In this document: positions 7,657 through 17,004 of the stretch, piece by piece
How positions within the stretch are numbered: the stretch's first letter is position 1
Layout: every line of letters starts with the position of its first letter
DNA from: QZLE01 sp033852135
GTDB lineage: Bacteria > Pseudomonadota > Gammaproteobacteria > QZLD01
NCBI GenBank assembly: GCA_033852135.1
Contig: JAWSVB010000007.1
Span: forward strand, 284,155 to 348,154
Length of the DNA stretch: 64,000 nucleotides
Direction of reading: 5' to 3'
Position numbers and translations under genes: made by a program
The notes under the pieces: generated by a model
Database searches by the model: none
Told to the model about the DNA's origin: nothing
Seen by the model: only the letters and a program-made list of their open reading frames with translations

Positions 7657-8613
7657 CTACTCTTTGTAGGTACCATAATCCATAAGCCTTTCATAGCGCC
7701 TATCGAGCATAGACTGAATGGGCATAGACTCAAGCTCATTGAGGTTTCTTACCAAGACACGACGAATAATGCCCGCCATGTTTTCTGGTTTTCGATGTGC
7801 TCCGCCAAGAGGTTCTTTAACAACCTCATCTATCAATCCAAGCTCAAGAAGTCTTTCAGAAGTGATTCCCATAACCTCAGCCGCTGTTGAAGCATATTCA
7901 GCACTTTTCCATAAGATTGACGCGCACCCTTCTGGAGAAATAACTGAATAAGTGCTGTATTGTAGCATCAGCACCTTGTCGCCAACTCCAATTGCCAAAG
8001 CTCCGCCAGAACCACCTTCACCAATCACAGTGCAGATTACTGGAACTTTTAGCTTTGACATCTCAAATAGGTTTTTGGCTATAGCCTCACTTTGACCACG
8101 CTCTTCAGCTTCAATCCCTGGGTATGCTCCTGGTGTATCGATAAAGGTCATGATTGGCATGTTAAATTTTTCTGCCATCTTCATCAGGCGTAATGCTTTT
8201 CTATACCCTTCAGGTTGAGGCATTCCGAAGTTACGGCGAAGCTTCTCTTTGGTATCACGACCTTTCTGCTGACCTATAACCATCACTGGACGCCCTTCTA
8301 AGCGCGCAATGCCACCCACGATTGCAGGATCATCAGCAAAGGCTCTATCACCATGCAGTTCATTAAACTCGGTAAAGATCTGGTCGATATAATCCAGGGT
8401 GTATGGTCTTCTGGGGTGCCTGGCAATCTGTGAAATCTGCCACGGAGTTAGATTTGTAAAAATCTGTTTGGTCAACTGTTTGCTTTTTGCTTGCAGTTGC
8501 GATATCTCTTCTCCAATGTTTAGATCGTTGTCGTTACCAACGTATCTTAACTCTTCAATTTTAGCTTCAAGCTCAGCGATCGGCTGCTCGAATTCAAGAA
8601 AATTTAGATCCAT
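7657..8613 (-). CDS. accA: Acetyl-CoA carboxylase carboxyltransferase subunit alpha
   Basis: AccA with AccD forms the carboxyltransferase that moves CO2 from biotin to acetyl-CoA, giving malonyl-CoA for fatty-acid synthesis. The 318 residues match the family length. Conserved stretches are MDLNFLEFEQPI at the start, RHPRRPYTLDYI (~66), the oxyanion/CoA region TPGAYPGIEAEERGQ (~163) and GEGGSGGALAIGVGDKV (~198). It follows dnaE by 84 bp, the same neighbour as in E. coli, and is closed by a strong terminator. Confidence 0.97.
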   Translation of the reverse strand: MDLNFLEFEQPIAELEAKIEELRYVGNDNDLNIGEEISQLQAKSKQLTKQIFTNLTPWQISQIARHPRRPYTLDYIDQIFTEFNELHGDRAFADDPAIVGGIARLEGRPVMVIGQQKGRDTKEKLRRNFGMPQPEGYRKALRLMKMAEKFNMPIMTFIDTPGAYPGIEAEERGQSEAIAKNLFEMSKLKVPVICTVIGEGGSGGALAIGVGDKVLMLQYSTYSVISPEGCASILWKSAEYASTAAEVMGITSERLLELGLIDEVVKEPLGGAHRKPENMAGIIRRVLVRNLNELESMPIQSMLDRRYERLMDYGTYKE

Positions 8614-8697
8614 AATTTTACTCTGCTCTATCTCGCATGTCTCTTACGATATTCCAATTATCATACTTTGTAGAATTAAATGATATATGTGCATCTA

Positions 8698-11600
8698 TCA
8701 AAGATATTCAATTCTTACGCTATTCTCTGAAGTTATACCTTTCAACCTCTGAATCAACTCATCCGTTGGGCGTACAGCCCAGCCGCGACCAAAATCAATA
8801 TTGGCTTTCGCGCCTTCGGCCGAATATTCTATCATAACAGGACAAGATCCGCTCTTAAAAGGCTCGATAACTTCTTTTAGTTTAAAGCTAAAATCAGAGG
8901 ATATACTAGTAGATAGCAGTGATATAACCAATCTACGCGCACGATTTTCCCGCGCCTCTTCTATGGTGAATATTTGGTCTGCAACTACCTTATTGGCTTC
9001 ACTACGCTCGTCATATCGCAACTGACCAGCAACAACTATAACTTCATCACGCTGCAGCTTTGCTCCATACTCTTCAAACACTTTATTGAAAACTGAGACC
9101 TCTATTCTTCCGCTGCGATCATCTAAGGTTGCAAACCCCATCTTTCCACCTGATTGAGTCAGCATGGTTCGTAGCTCTACAATCATTCCTGCAACAAGAA
9201 CATTCTTCCCTTTTGGCCCTTTAAAGCCTCTTGCTGCGCCTGACATAGTGAGAACATCAACATTCTTTTTACTGATTATATGCTTAAGCTCACTCTCAAA
9301 TTGGGTAATTGGGTGCCCCGTCAAAAACAGCCCTAGCGTATCCTTTTCATATCCGAGACGTTCAGACTCTACCCACTCAGCAACCACTGGGGAATTCTTT
9401 TGAGCTGTGTCATCATCTGACACAGCTGGAGCATCGAACCCAAATAGATCATTTTGCCCTGCAGCTGCAGCCTTTGAGTGCTGTTCAGCCTCTTGCAATG
9501 CTTCAGGGAGATTGTGCATTAATGTTGCTCGATTAGCACCAATTGAGTCCATTGCACCTGAGCGAATCAAGGCCTCTAGAACACGTTTATTTGCCTTGCG
9601 CAGATCTACCCGTTTACAAAAATCATAAATATCTTTATACGACCCATTATCTTCACGCTCATGCACAATATTCTCAATCGCACCTTCACCAACGCCTTTG
9701 ATAGCACCAAGGCCATAATGGATACTCTTCTCGCTATTGGCTCGAAACATGTAGTTCGAGTTGTTTACATCTGGAGGCAATACCTCTATCTTTTGTTCAC
9801 GACAATCCTCTATCAGAATAACCACCTTGTCGGTATTATCCATATCGGATGATAGTACGGCAGCCATAAATGGAGCAACGTAGTGAGTTTTAAGCCATGC
9901 TGTCTGATAGGAGACCAGTGCATAAGCTGCTGAATGCGATTTATTAAACCCATACTCAGCAAACTTCTCCATCAAATCGAAAATATGGGTTGCTACCCCC
10001 TCATCTACATCACGCGCTACAGCACCCTCTGTAAATATTGTTCGCTGCTTCTGCATCTCTTCAGGCTTTTTCTTACCCATTGCACGCCGCAGCATATCAG
10101 CACCACCAAGGGTATAATTGGCCAAAACCTGCGCCACTTGCATCACCTGTTCCTGATACAAAATAGTCCCGTAAGTTGGCTTTAACACCGGTTCCAAATC
10201 TGGATGGGGGTACTCCACCGCAGCTCGCCCATGCTTTCTATCGATGAAATCATCAACCATTCCAGACTGCAGCGGACCTGGTCTAAACAAAGCCACCAGC
10301 GCTACAATATCTTCAAAGGTATCTGGTTGTAGCTTACGAATCAGATCCTTCATACCCCGCGATTCCAGCTGGAATACTGCGGTAGTATTATATGCTTTCA
10401 ATAATTCAAAGGTTTCTTCATCATCAAGAGGGATCTGGGCGATATCAATAAGATCTTCACCGCTCTCTCTCTTTTCAGCATTGATCGCTTTTAGAGCCCA
10501 ATCTATGATGGTTAGGGTTCTGAGCCCCAAAAAGTCAAACTTAACTAGTCCAACCTCTTCCACATCATTTTTGTCATACTGGGTTACTACCGATGTTCCA
10601 TCTGGCTCACAATATAGTGGAGAAAAGTCTGTTAGCAGCGATGGGGAGATAACTACACCACCAGCATGTTTTCCTACGTTACGCGCAACACCTTCAAGCT
10701 TGCGCGCAAGATCAATCATATACTTTACTTCATCATCACTATCGTATTTCTGCTGCAACTCCTCCTCTTGAACCAAGGCTTTATCAAGAGTGATCCCTAT
10801 CTCAAACGGAATCAGTTTAGCTATGCGATCAACAAAGCCATACGGATGACCAAGAACACGCCCAACATCTCGAATAACCGCCTTAGCTGCCATAGTACCG
10901 TGAGTTGCAATCTGCGAGACACTTTCTCTACCATATTTTTCTGCAACATAAGCAATAACTCGATCACGACCATCCATGCAGAAGTCGATATCGAAATCGG
11001 GCATCGATACACGCTCAGGATTTAAGAAACGTTCGAATAGCAGGTCATACTGAAGTGGATCAAGGTCTGTAATCTTTAGGGCATAAGCAACCAATGAACC
11101 AGCACCAGATCCCCTGCCTGGACCAACGGGAACATCATTATCTTTTGACCATTGAATAAAGTCAGCTACGATAAGAAAGTATCCAGGAAACCCCATGTTT
11201 ATAATTACATCTAGCTCTACATCAAGCCTATCGATATATTCCTTCTTCTTTTCTTCGTAATTATCCGCTTCTTTATCCAATAGGTGGATAAATCGCTCTT
11301 TTAACCCGTCGTGAGACAACTGCCGCAGATAATCATCAATAGTTAACCCCTCAGGCACAGGAAAGTTTGGCAGAAAGTTTTTTCCTAGGGTAACTTCAAG
11401 CGAACATCTTTTAGCGATTTCAACTGTATTTTCTATAGCCTCTGGAATATCGCTGAACAGTTCCACCATCTCTTCCGGGGAACGCAAATACTGCTCCTCA
11501 GAATAAAGTTTTGGGCGCCTTGGGTCATCTAAGGTAAACCCTTCACAGATACACACTCTGGCTTCATGCGCTTCAAAATCACTTTTATCAATAAAGCAGA

Positions 11601-12198
11601 CATTGTTGGTTGCAACCAATGGAAGATTAAGTTGCGTAGCCAAATCAACTGCAGAATGGATGTACTGATTCTCACCCTCTCGACCTGTTCTTTGTAATTC
11701 TACGTAGTAGCTATTATCAGGAAACAGCTGCATCCAATCGTGCAGATGCTCTTTAGCAATATCAACATTTCCACCAAGTAGATCCTTTCCCAGCTCCCCA
11801 TCTCGCGCAGCTGAAAGTGCTATTAATCCGTCGGTATGACCTTCTAGTAGAGAAAAATTTACAATCGCCTTATCGTTTATCTGCCCCTCTGTATATCCTT
11901 TAGAGATCAGGCGCATCAGATTCATATAGCCTTCAAGGTTTTTACACAAAAGTGTTACCTTGAATACCTCTTCTGCATCTCTTGCCACCCAAATGTCTGC
12001 GCCGATAATAGGTTTAACGCCTGCCCCATGCATAGCTTTATAAAATTTAACCATGGCAAACAAGTTACTTTGATCTGTCAGAGCAATAGCTCCAATTCCA
12101 AGATCAGCAACTTTCTTAGCAAGTTTCTTTATCCGAACAATCCCATCAACCAACGAGTATTCAGTGTGCAAACTTAAATGTACGAAATCCTGACTCAA
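8698..12198 (-). CDS. dnaE: DNA polymerase III subunit alpha
   Basis: The replicative polymerase catalytic subunit, 1166 residues against 1160 in E. coli. An N-terminal PHP domain opens with HLSLHTEYSLVDG. The polymerase active site is MPDFDIDFCMDGRD (~402-415), followed by YGRESVSQIATHGTMAAK. Helix-hairpin-helix (LGAIKGVGEGAI) and OB-fold (VLVAGMIVELRTML) domains lie near the C terminus, and the beta-clamp contact segment AGQNDLFGF is present near 930. It is read after rnhB with 26 bp between them. Confidence 0.98.
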   Translation of the reverse strand: MSQDFVHLSLHTEYSLVDGIVRIKKLAKKVADLGIGAIALTDQSNLFAMVKFYKAMHGAGVKPIIGADIWVARDAEEVFKVTLLCKNLEGYMNLMRLISKGYTEGQINDKAIVNFSLLEGHTDGLIALSAARDGELGKDLLGGNVDIAKEHLHDWMQLFPDNSYYVELQRTGREGENQYIHSAVDLATQLNLPLVATNNVCFIDKSDFEAHEARVCICEGFTLDDPRRPKLYSEEQYLRSPEEMVELFSDIPEAIENTVEIAKRCSLEVTLGKNFLPNFPVPEGLTIDDYLRQLSHDGLKERFIHLLDKEADNYEEKKKEYIDRLDVELDVIINMGFPGYFLIVADFIQWSKDNDVPVGPGRGSGAGSLVAYALKITDLDPLQYDLLFERFLNPERVSMPDFDIDFCMDGRDRVIAYVAEKYGRESVSQIATHGTMAAKAVIRDVGRVLGHPYGFVDRIAKLIPFEIGITLDKALVQEEELQQKYDSDDEVKYMIDLARKLEGVARNVGKHAGGVVISPSLLTDFSPLYCEPDGTSVVTQYDKNDVEEVGLVKFDFLGLRTLTIIDWALKAINAEKRESGEDLIDIAQIPLDDEETFELLKAYNTTAVFQLESRGMKDLIRKLQPDTFEDIVALVALFRPGPLQSGMVDDFIDRKHGRAAVEYPHPDLEPVLKPTYGTILYQEQVMQVAQVLANYTLGGADMLRRAMGKKKPEEMQKQRTIFTEGAVARDVDEGVATHIFDLMEKFAEYGFNKSHSAAYALVSYQTAWLKTHYVAPFMAAVLSSDMDNTDKVVILIEDCREQKIEVLPPDVNNSNYMFRANSEKSIHYGLGAIKGVGEGAIENIVHEREDNGSYKDIYDFCKRVDLRKANKRVLEALIRSGAMDSIGANRATLMHNLPEALQEAEQHSKAAAAGQNDLFGFDAPAVSDDDTAQKNSPVVAEWVESERLGYEKDTLGLFLTGHPITQFESELKHIISKKNVDVLTMSGAARGFKGPKGKNVLVAGMIVELRTMLTQSGGKMGFATLDDRSGRIEVSVFNKVFEEYGAKLQRDEVIVVAGQLRYDERSEANKVVADQIFTIEEARENRARRLVISLLSTSISSDFSFKLKEVIEPFKSGSCPVMIEYSAEGAKANIDFGRGWAVRPTDELIQRLKGITSENSVRIEYL

Positions 12199-12224
12199 CC
12201 TTATTTCTCCAACACTTTAGCGCT

Positions 12225-12854
12225 CTATGATATAGGAGCTGCAAGAAGCTCACTAACTGGGCGGAATGATTTACGATGCACAGGGGTTGGCCCTAAACGT
12301 TGTAAAGATTCAATATGCATTTTAGTTCCATAACCTTTATGTTGAGCAAACCCATAACCTGGGTATTGCTGATCAAGGGTTATTAACTCTTTATCTCTTG
12401 CTTGCTTAGCAAGAATCGATGCAGCACTTATCTCAGCAACCAGTTGATCACCTTTTATAATTGCCTCAACCGAAATATTAATTTGTGGACACCGGTTGCC
12501 ATCCACTTGAACATGGCCAGGTGTGACATCCAGTTTTTCAACAGACCTTTTCATAGCTAGCATAGATGCCTGCAGGATATTGATTGAATCTATCTCTTCA
12601 ACAGTTGCATAGGCAATCGCCCATGATAGTGCCCGCTCTTTTATCTGCTCTTCTAAAAGCTTTCTTTTCTTTTCAGATAACTTTTTGGAATCCATTAATC
12701 CTTCAATAGGTTTTTCAGGATTCAAAATTACCGCTGCAGCAAATACAGCTCCAGCTAAAGGACCTCTACCAGCTTCATCCACACCAGCAATTAGCACTTT
12801 ATTTGAACCTAGTTGAGTAAAATCCATATTTTCCTGAGCCGCTTCTTGCACCAC
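12225..12854 (-). CDS. rnhB: Ribonuclease HII
   Basis: RNase HII cuts RNA in RNA-DNA hybrids and single ribonucleotides embedded in DNA. The first catalytic cluster GVDEAGRGPLAG lies at ~24-35, DSKKLSEKKR at ~56, the acidic HVQVDGNRCP region at ~115 and EISAASILAKQARD at ~140. The 209-residue call uses the upstream Met (MVQEAAQE). A start at MDFTQL, nine codons in, would be closer to the usual N terminus. It lies between lpxB and dnaE as in E. coli. Confidence 0.96.
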   Translation of the reverse strand: MVQEAAQENMDFTQLGSNKVLIAGVDEAGRGPLAGAVFAAAVILNPEKPIEGLMDSKKLSEKKRKLLEEQIKERALSWAIAYATVEEIDSINILQASMLAMKRSVEKLDVTPGHVQVDGNRCPQINISVEAIIKGDQLVAEISAASILAKQARDKELITLDQQYPGYGFAQHKGYGTKMHIESLQRLGPTPVHRKSFRPVSELLAAPIS

Positions 12855-12892
12855 TTCTACATCACCTTTTCCATCTAAATGCGAAAAATCAG

Positions 12893-14089
12893 TTAGCTTG
12901 CCTTGATCAATCCAGCAATAGCCTCAGCAGCTTGCTTACTTGCATCTCTACGAATATCAGATCCCATACGCTTAAACTTGCGCAGCAGCCTCTCATTACC
13001 ATCCTCAGCATCCAATAATCTTTGCAATTCTATACCTAGTAGGTCACCACTTACATCATTTTGGATAAACTCAGGTACCAACTTCTCCCCGGCAAGGAGG
13101 TTTGGTAGCGAATAAGAATCTACTTTTATCAGCCTTTTATATATCTGATAAGTGATTGGAGCTAGCTTATAAGCCATAACCATAGGCCTACCTATCAACA
13201 TAGTTTCAAGTGTAGCTGTACCTGATGCCACTAAAACCACATCGGCAGCAGCAATTGCACTACGAGCCCCGCCTTGTTTGATTAAAACATGATCTTGTAG
13301 GTTATGCCGTGCTACAAATTCCGCAAATAAACTACAACAATTCTCTGTAGGCAGAGGAGCTATAAATTTTATATTTGGATCGACTGATTTCAACCAAGAG
13401 CATGCAGTTAAAAATGGATCTGCCAGCCGTTTAATCTCTGAAAAACGACTGCCGGGCATAATTGTCACCACCTTCCCTTCAGATGGTAGTGAAAGCTGTT
13501 TTCTACTTGGGACTCTATCTTGTGTAAAAGCTACTTCATCCGCAAGTGTATGACCAATACAGCGCACGGGAATATTATTTTCGTGATATATTTTTTCTTC
13601 AAATGGGAACAGGGCAAGCATTAAGTCCACAGCCTGTTTTATCTGCTTAACCCTCCCGCTTCTCCAGGCCCATACTGAAGGACTTACATAGTGAACGGTT
13701 TTAATCCCAGACTGTTTAATCTTCTGCTCAAGCCCTAGATTAAAGTCAGGAGCATCTATCCCTATAACAATATCTGCCCGCGCTGCTACCAGTTGCTTTG
13801 CTAAGTTTTTTCTAATTTTTAATAGTTCAGGAAGTCTGAAAGCAACCTCAGTTATCCCCATAACTGATAGCTTTTCAAGAGGGAATAATGATTCGAAGCC
13901 TAAGCTAACCATCTGCGGGCCACCTATCCCCAAAAATTTTGCGTGTGGGTAAGTCTTACGGAGAGCCTTGATTAAGCTCACACCAATATTATCGCCGGAA
14001 TGCTCACCTACAACGATTCCAATTATAGGGTGATTTAAATTTTCAGGTCTATCTGATGATTCCACGTTCACTACTTCTAATGAACTCAA
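12893..14089 (-). CDS. lpxB: Lipid-A-disaccharide synthase
   Basis: LpxB condenses UDP-2,3-diacylglucosamine with lipid X to form the lipid A disaccharide on the inner membrane. The 398 residues show the family start IGIVVGEHSGDNIG, HYVSPSVWAWR (~137), LFPFEEKIY, MPGSRFSEIKR and the donor-site SGTATLETMLIGRPMV near 290. The frame overlaps lpxA by 41 bp if the first Met is used. GTG codons at residues 7 or 9 would shorten the overlap, so the exact start is open. Translational coupling with lpxA is likely. Confidence 0.95.
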   Translation of the reverse strand: MSSLEVVNVESSDRPENLNHPIIGIVVGEHSGDNIGVSLIKALRKTYPHAKFLGIGGPQMVSLGFESLFPLEKLSVMGITEVAFRLPELLKIRKNLAKQLVAARADIVIGIDAPDFNLGLEQKIKQSGIKTVHYVSPSVWAWRSGRVKQIKQAVDLMLALFPFEEKIYHENNIPVRCIGHTLADEVAFTQDRVPSRKQLSLPSEGKVVTIMPGSRFSEIKRLADPFLTACSWLKSVDPNIKFIAPLPTENCCSLFAEFVARHNLQDHVLIKQGGARSAIAAADVVLVASGTATLETMLIGRPMVMAYKLAPITYQIYKRLIKVDSYSLPNLLAGEKLVPEFIQNDVSGDLLGIELQRLLDAEDGNERLLRKFKRMGSDIRRDASKQAAEAIAGLIKAS

Positions 14090-14819
14090 CCATTAGGCGC
14101 ACCTCTTCAATTGCACCCGACTCTTCTTCTATTTTTTGCAAAGCATCTTCAAGCTTTTGGCCTGACATATATATCGCTTTATAGGCATTTTTGATTGCCC
14201 TAATTTTTTCCTGAGAGAATCCTCTCCGCTTCAACCCTTCAGAATTTATCCCTCTTGGAGCCGCTAAGTGTCCTGATGCTGTAACATAGGTTGGAACATC
14301 TCTATTTATCACACTACCAAAGGCAGCAAAACTATGAGCTCCTATCTTGCAAAATTGGTGCACTAGGGCAAATCCTGCCAAGATAGCATAATCTTCAACT
14401 ATCACATGCCCTGCCAATGATGACGAATTTGACATGACACAGTTATTGCCAACCACACAGTCATGAGCAATATGGCAATATGCCATTATCCAATTATCAT
14501 TCCCAACTTGGGTATAACCTAAATCTTGAGCGGTTCCACGATTTACGGTGCAATATTCACGAAATACGTTTCTATCACCTACAATCAGCCTGGTATCTTC
14601 CCCAGCGTATTTTTTATCTTGCGGAGCCTCACCAATAGAAGCGAATTGAAATATTTTATTCTCACGCCCAATTTCTGTTGGACCATTAATAACAACATGA
14701 GGGCCAACCCAGGTGTCATCACCAATAACAACACCTTTTCCAATAACTGAAAACGGCCCGATGGTTACGTTATCTCCGATCGTGGCCGTAGGATCAATGA
14801 CTGCTCTGGGGTCTATCAA
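14049..14819 (-). CDS. lpxA: Acyl-ACP--UDP-N-acetylglucosamine O-acyltransferase
   Basis: LpxA carries out the first step of lipid A synthesis, 3-O-acylation of UDP-GlcNAc. The N-terminal two thirds are left-handed beta-helix hexapeptide repeats, from IDPRAVIDPTATIGDNVTIG onward. The catalytic His lies in YCHIAHDCVVGNN (~125), and the helical C-terminal domain starts at GINSEGLKRRGFS. The 256 residues are slightly shorter than E. coli (262). It begins 2 bp after the fabZ stop codon. Confidence 0.97.
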   Translation of the reverse strand: MIDPRAVIDPTATIGDNVTIGPFSVIGKGVVIGDDTWVGPHVVINGPTEIGRENKIFQFASIGEAPQDKKYAGEDTRLIVGDRNVFREYCTVNRGTAQDLGYTQVGNDNWIMAYCHIAHDCVVGNNCVMSNSSSLAGHVIVEDYAILAGFALVHQFCKIGAHSFAAFGSVINRDVPTYVTASGHLAAPRGINSEGLKRRGFSQEKIRAIKNAYKAIYMSGQKLEDALQKIEEESGAIEEVRLMVEFIRSSERGIIR

Positions 14820-14820
14820 T

Positions 14821-15258
14821 CTAAATTCCTTTTAGTGTACAAATAATCTCTGCTTGAGCTGCTTTTTCCCCATCTACTGTAGCAACTGCTGAAAATACCC
14901 ACATACCTCTGCGGACTTTTTCAATTTTTCCTTCCATCATCAGTTTATCACCCGGTTCAACTGGCCTCTTAAATCTGACCTTATCTGTACCTACCAATAA
15001 AACAATTTGATTACCATTTAACTCTGCATCAACACTTTTAAATGCTAATACTCCACAAACCTGAGCCATAGCTTCAACTATCAGCACACCCGGCATTACT
15101 GGCTTATTAGGAAAATGTCCTTGAAAAAACTCTTCATTAGCAGTTACATTCTTATAACCTAATATTCTTTCAGATTTTTCCAGCTCGAGGATCCTATCCA
15201 CTAATAAAAAAGGGTAGCGATGTGGTAATATCGACTTAATTTCTGTAATGTCCATCAT
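14821..15258 (-). CDS. fabZ: 3-hydroxyacyl-ACP dehydratase FabZ
   Basis: FabZ dehydrates beta-hydroxyacyl-ACP in fatty-acid elongation and competes with LpxA for 3-hydroxyacyl-ACP, which fits its place in this cluster. The hot-dog fold protein (145 residues) shows ILPHRYPFLLVDR (~11-23), the catalytic His in FQGHFPNKPVMPGVLIVEA and the Glu in that same helix. It is separated from lpxD by an AT-rich 174-bp gap in which I found no gene. Confidence 0.97.
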   Translation of the reverse strand: MMDITEIKSILPHRYPFLLVDRILELEKSERILGYKNVTANEEFFQGHFPNKPVMPGVLIVEAMAQVCGVLAFKSVDAELNGNQIVLLVGTDKVRFKRPVEPGDKLMMEGKIEKVRRGMWVFSAVATVDGEKAAQAEIICTLKGI

Positions 15259-15432
15259 GCTGAAAATAAATTCCTGTGTTGTGTTTAAAAAATCTGGATT
15301 AGGATTGAATCACCTGAGGGCTTCTCAGTCAATTACTAATTGCACATTATTTTACCTTAAAAAGAACTTAACTGATCAATTTAATCACATTTTATTTATT
15401 CAAATAAATAACAACTCCAAAATGGCTAAATT

Positions 15433-16449
15433 CTACTCCTTGAATGACAACTGTCTTTCTAGCTTTTTCACCCTTTTAAATAGGGTGTCTAGCAAGTTCA
15501 AACGTGCCAATTTTTTCTTCCATTTCCTATCTTGATCCGCAGCAAAGCTTGATGAATAAACTCCTGGCTCTGCAATAGATTTAGTAACTAACGACTTTGC
15601 TGTGATATGCACACCATTACAAATATCCAAGTGCCCTGCAATTCCAACCATCCCAGCAATGGTACAATTTTCACCAATCTTTGAGCTACCAGCTATAGCA
15701 GTACCTCCTGCTATAGCTGTATTTTTTCCAATACATACGTTGTGCGCTACTTGTATTTGGTTATCTAGCTTCACACCATCACTGATAATAGTATCTTCAA
15801 TTGCTCCACGATCAATAGTTGTATTGGCTCCAATTTCAACATCGTCACCAACAACAACTCTTCCAATCTGCTCTATTTTAACCCATTTCCCTTGATCATT
15901 TGCAAACCCAAACCCATCCGCACCAATAACAGCTCCAGAATGGATTATGCAGTTACTACCAACCTGACACTCTTCATATATAGTTACATTAGGATAGATT
16001 ATCGTGCCGCTGCCAATTATTGAGCCTCTACTTAAAACTACTCCAGCTCCAATTGTAACTCGATCGCCAATCACACAATCTGAATCAATAAATACATTTG
16101 CTGAAATATCACAGGCTTTACCAATTACCACACTTGGCGCAACACTGACATTTTGTGAAATTTTAGATGACAACCGTGATTTTGGATATAAAATTTTTGT
16201 CGCTTTAGCATACATAAGATATGGGTTATCAGAAATCAAACAGGGTCTATCTAGGATTTTGGACACTTCTTGATTAACAATCAAAGCAGATGCCTTGCAC
16301 CCCTTAACCTGATCTTTATATTTTGAATTTGCTAAAAAGCTAATTGCGCCTTGGGTGGCACCTTGTAAAGTGGCAACCGCAGTTATCTCGCAATTGCCAT
16401 CCCCTTTATACTTGACATCTAACTGAGCAGCTAGATCTTTAAGCAGCAT
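15433..16449 (-). CDS. lpxD: UDP-3-O-(3-hydroxyacyl)glucosamine N-acyltransferase
   Basis: LpxD adds the N-linked hydroxyacyl chain to UDP-3-O-acylglucosamine, the third step of lipid A synthesis. The N-terminal UDP-binding domain (~1-100) is followed by hexapeptide repeats (~105-300), with IQVAHNVCIGKN carrying the catalytic His, IHSGAVIGADGFGFA and a C-terminal helix (KKLARLNLLDTLFKRVKKLE) that would form the trimer tail. Length 338, close to E. coli (341). It starts 3 bp downstream of skp. Confidence 0.96.
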   Translation of the reverse strand: MLLKDLAAQLDVKYKGDGNCEITAVATLQGATQGAISFLANSKYKDQVKGCKASALIVNQEVSKILDRPCLISDNPYLMYAKATKILYPKSRLSSKISQNVSVAPSVVIGKACDISANVFIDSDCVIGDRVTIGAGVVLSRGSIIGSGTIIYPNVTIYEECQVGSNCIIHSGAVIGADGFGFANDQGKWVKIEQIGRVVVGDDVEIGANTTIDRGAIEDTIISDGVKLDNQIQVAHNVCIGKNTAIAGGTAIAGSSKIGENCTIAGMVGIAGHLDICNGVHITAKSLVTKSIAEPGVYSSSFAADQDRKWKKKLARLNLLDTLFKRVKKLERQLSFKE

Positions 16450-16452
16450 GGT

Positions 16453-16989
16453 TTACTTTTTTGGATTCTTTGCAGTTTCAAAATCATTTTTTAAAATCTG
16501 CAATATTGCATTAGTGATATCTGTTTTTTTACTCGAGAAAATAACACCGTCAGCTAGAACTAAATCATATTTATTATCTTGAGCAAATTTAACAATCACT
16601 TCTGCAGTATGGTTCTGCAGCTTATTCAAAATATCATTCTGCCTAATACTAAAATCTTCCCTTAACTCCTCACCAAGCCTTTTAAGCTCCCTTTTATTAG
16701 AGATAATCTCCCTCTCAAGATTTCGAACTGTTTCCTTCTTCACCACAGCTGCATCACGCGCTAATTTCTCTTCCTTTTCGCGAATATCTTGCTGCCGCTG
16801 CAAAAGCTCCTGTTCTCTTGGAGAAAACTCCTCTTCAAGTTTACGTTTCGCATCACTTACCTGCGGAGCCTCTGTCAATATTCTTGAACGACTGACCCAA
16901 CCTATTTTAGCTTCATTTGCATTTGCAAAACTACCACCTAAAATCCCAACCATTAATGCTAACTTAAAAATAAAAACTATTTTTTTCAA
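16453..16989 (-). CDS. skp: Periplasmic chaperone Skp/OmpH
   Basis: Skp holds unfolded outer-membrane proteins in the periplasm on the way to BamA. The protein has a signal peptide (~1-24, cleavage near FANA), a short beta body (IGWVSRSRILTEAP) and a long charged coiled coil (~45-120) typical of the jellyfish-like tentacles. It ends with the conserved YDLVLADGVIFS and ITNAIL pattern. Length 178. It lies 15 bp downstream of bamA and upstream of lpxD, the classic order. Confidence 0.93.
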   Translation of the reverse strand: MKKIVFIFKLALMVGILGGSFANANEAKIGWVSRSRILTEAPQVSDAKRKLEEEFSPREQELLQRQQDIREKEEKLARDAAVVKKETVRNLEREIISNKRELKRLGEELREDFSIRQNDILNKLQNHTAEVIVKFAQDNKYDLVLADGVIFSSKKTDITNAILQILKNDFETAKNPKK

Positions 16990-17004
16990 ACTGATAACTC
17001 CATA

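Noticed and set aside
10244..10771. 175-codon plus-strand frame inside dnaE
   Set aside because: Low-complexity Ser-rich translation with no family resemblance, opposite a strongly conserved polymerase region.
14049..14089. Frameshift suspected from the 41-bp lpxA-lpxB overlap
   Set aside because: Both proteins have full-length conserved ends; a downstream GTG start of lpxB explains the overlap.
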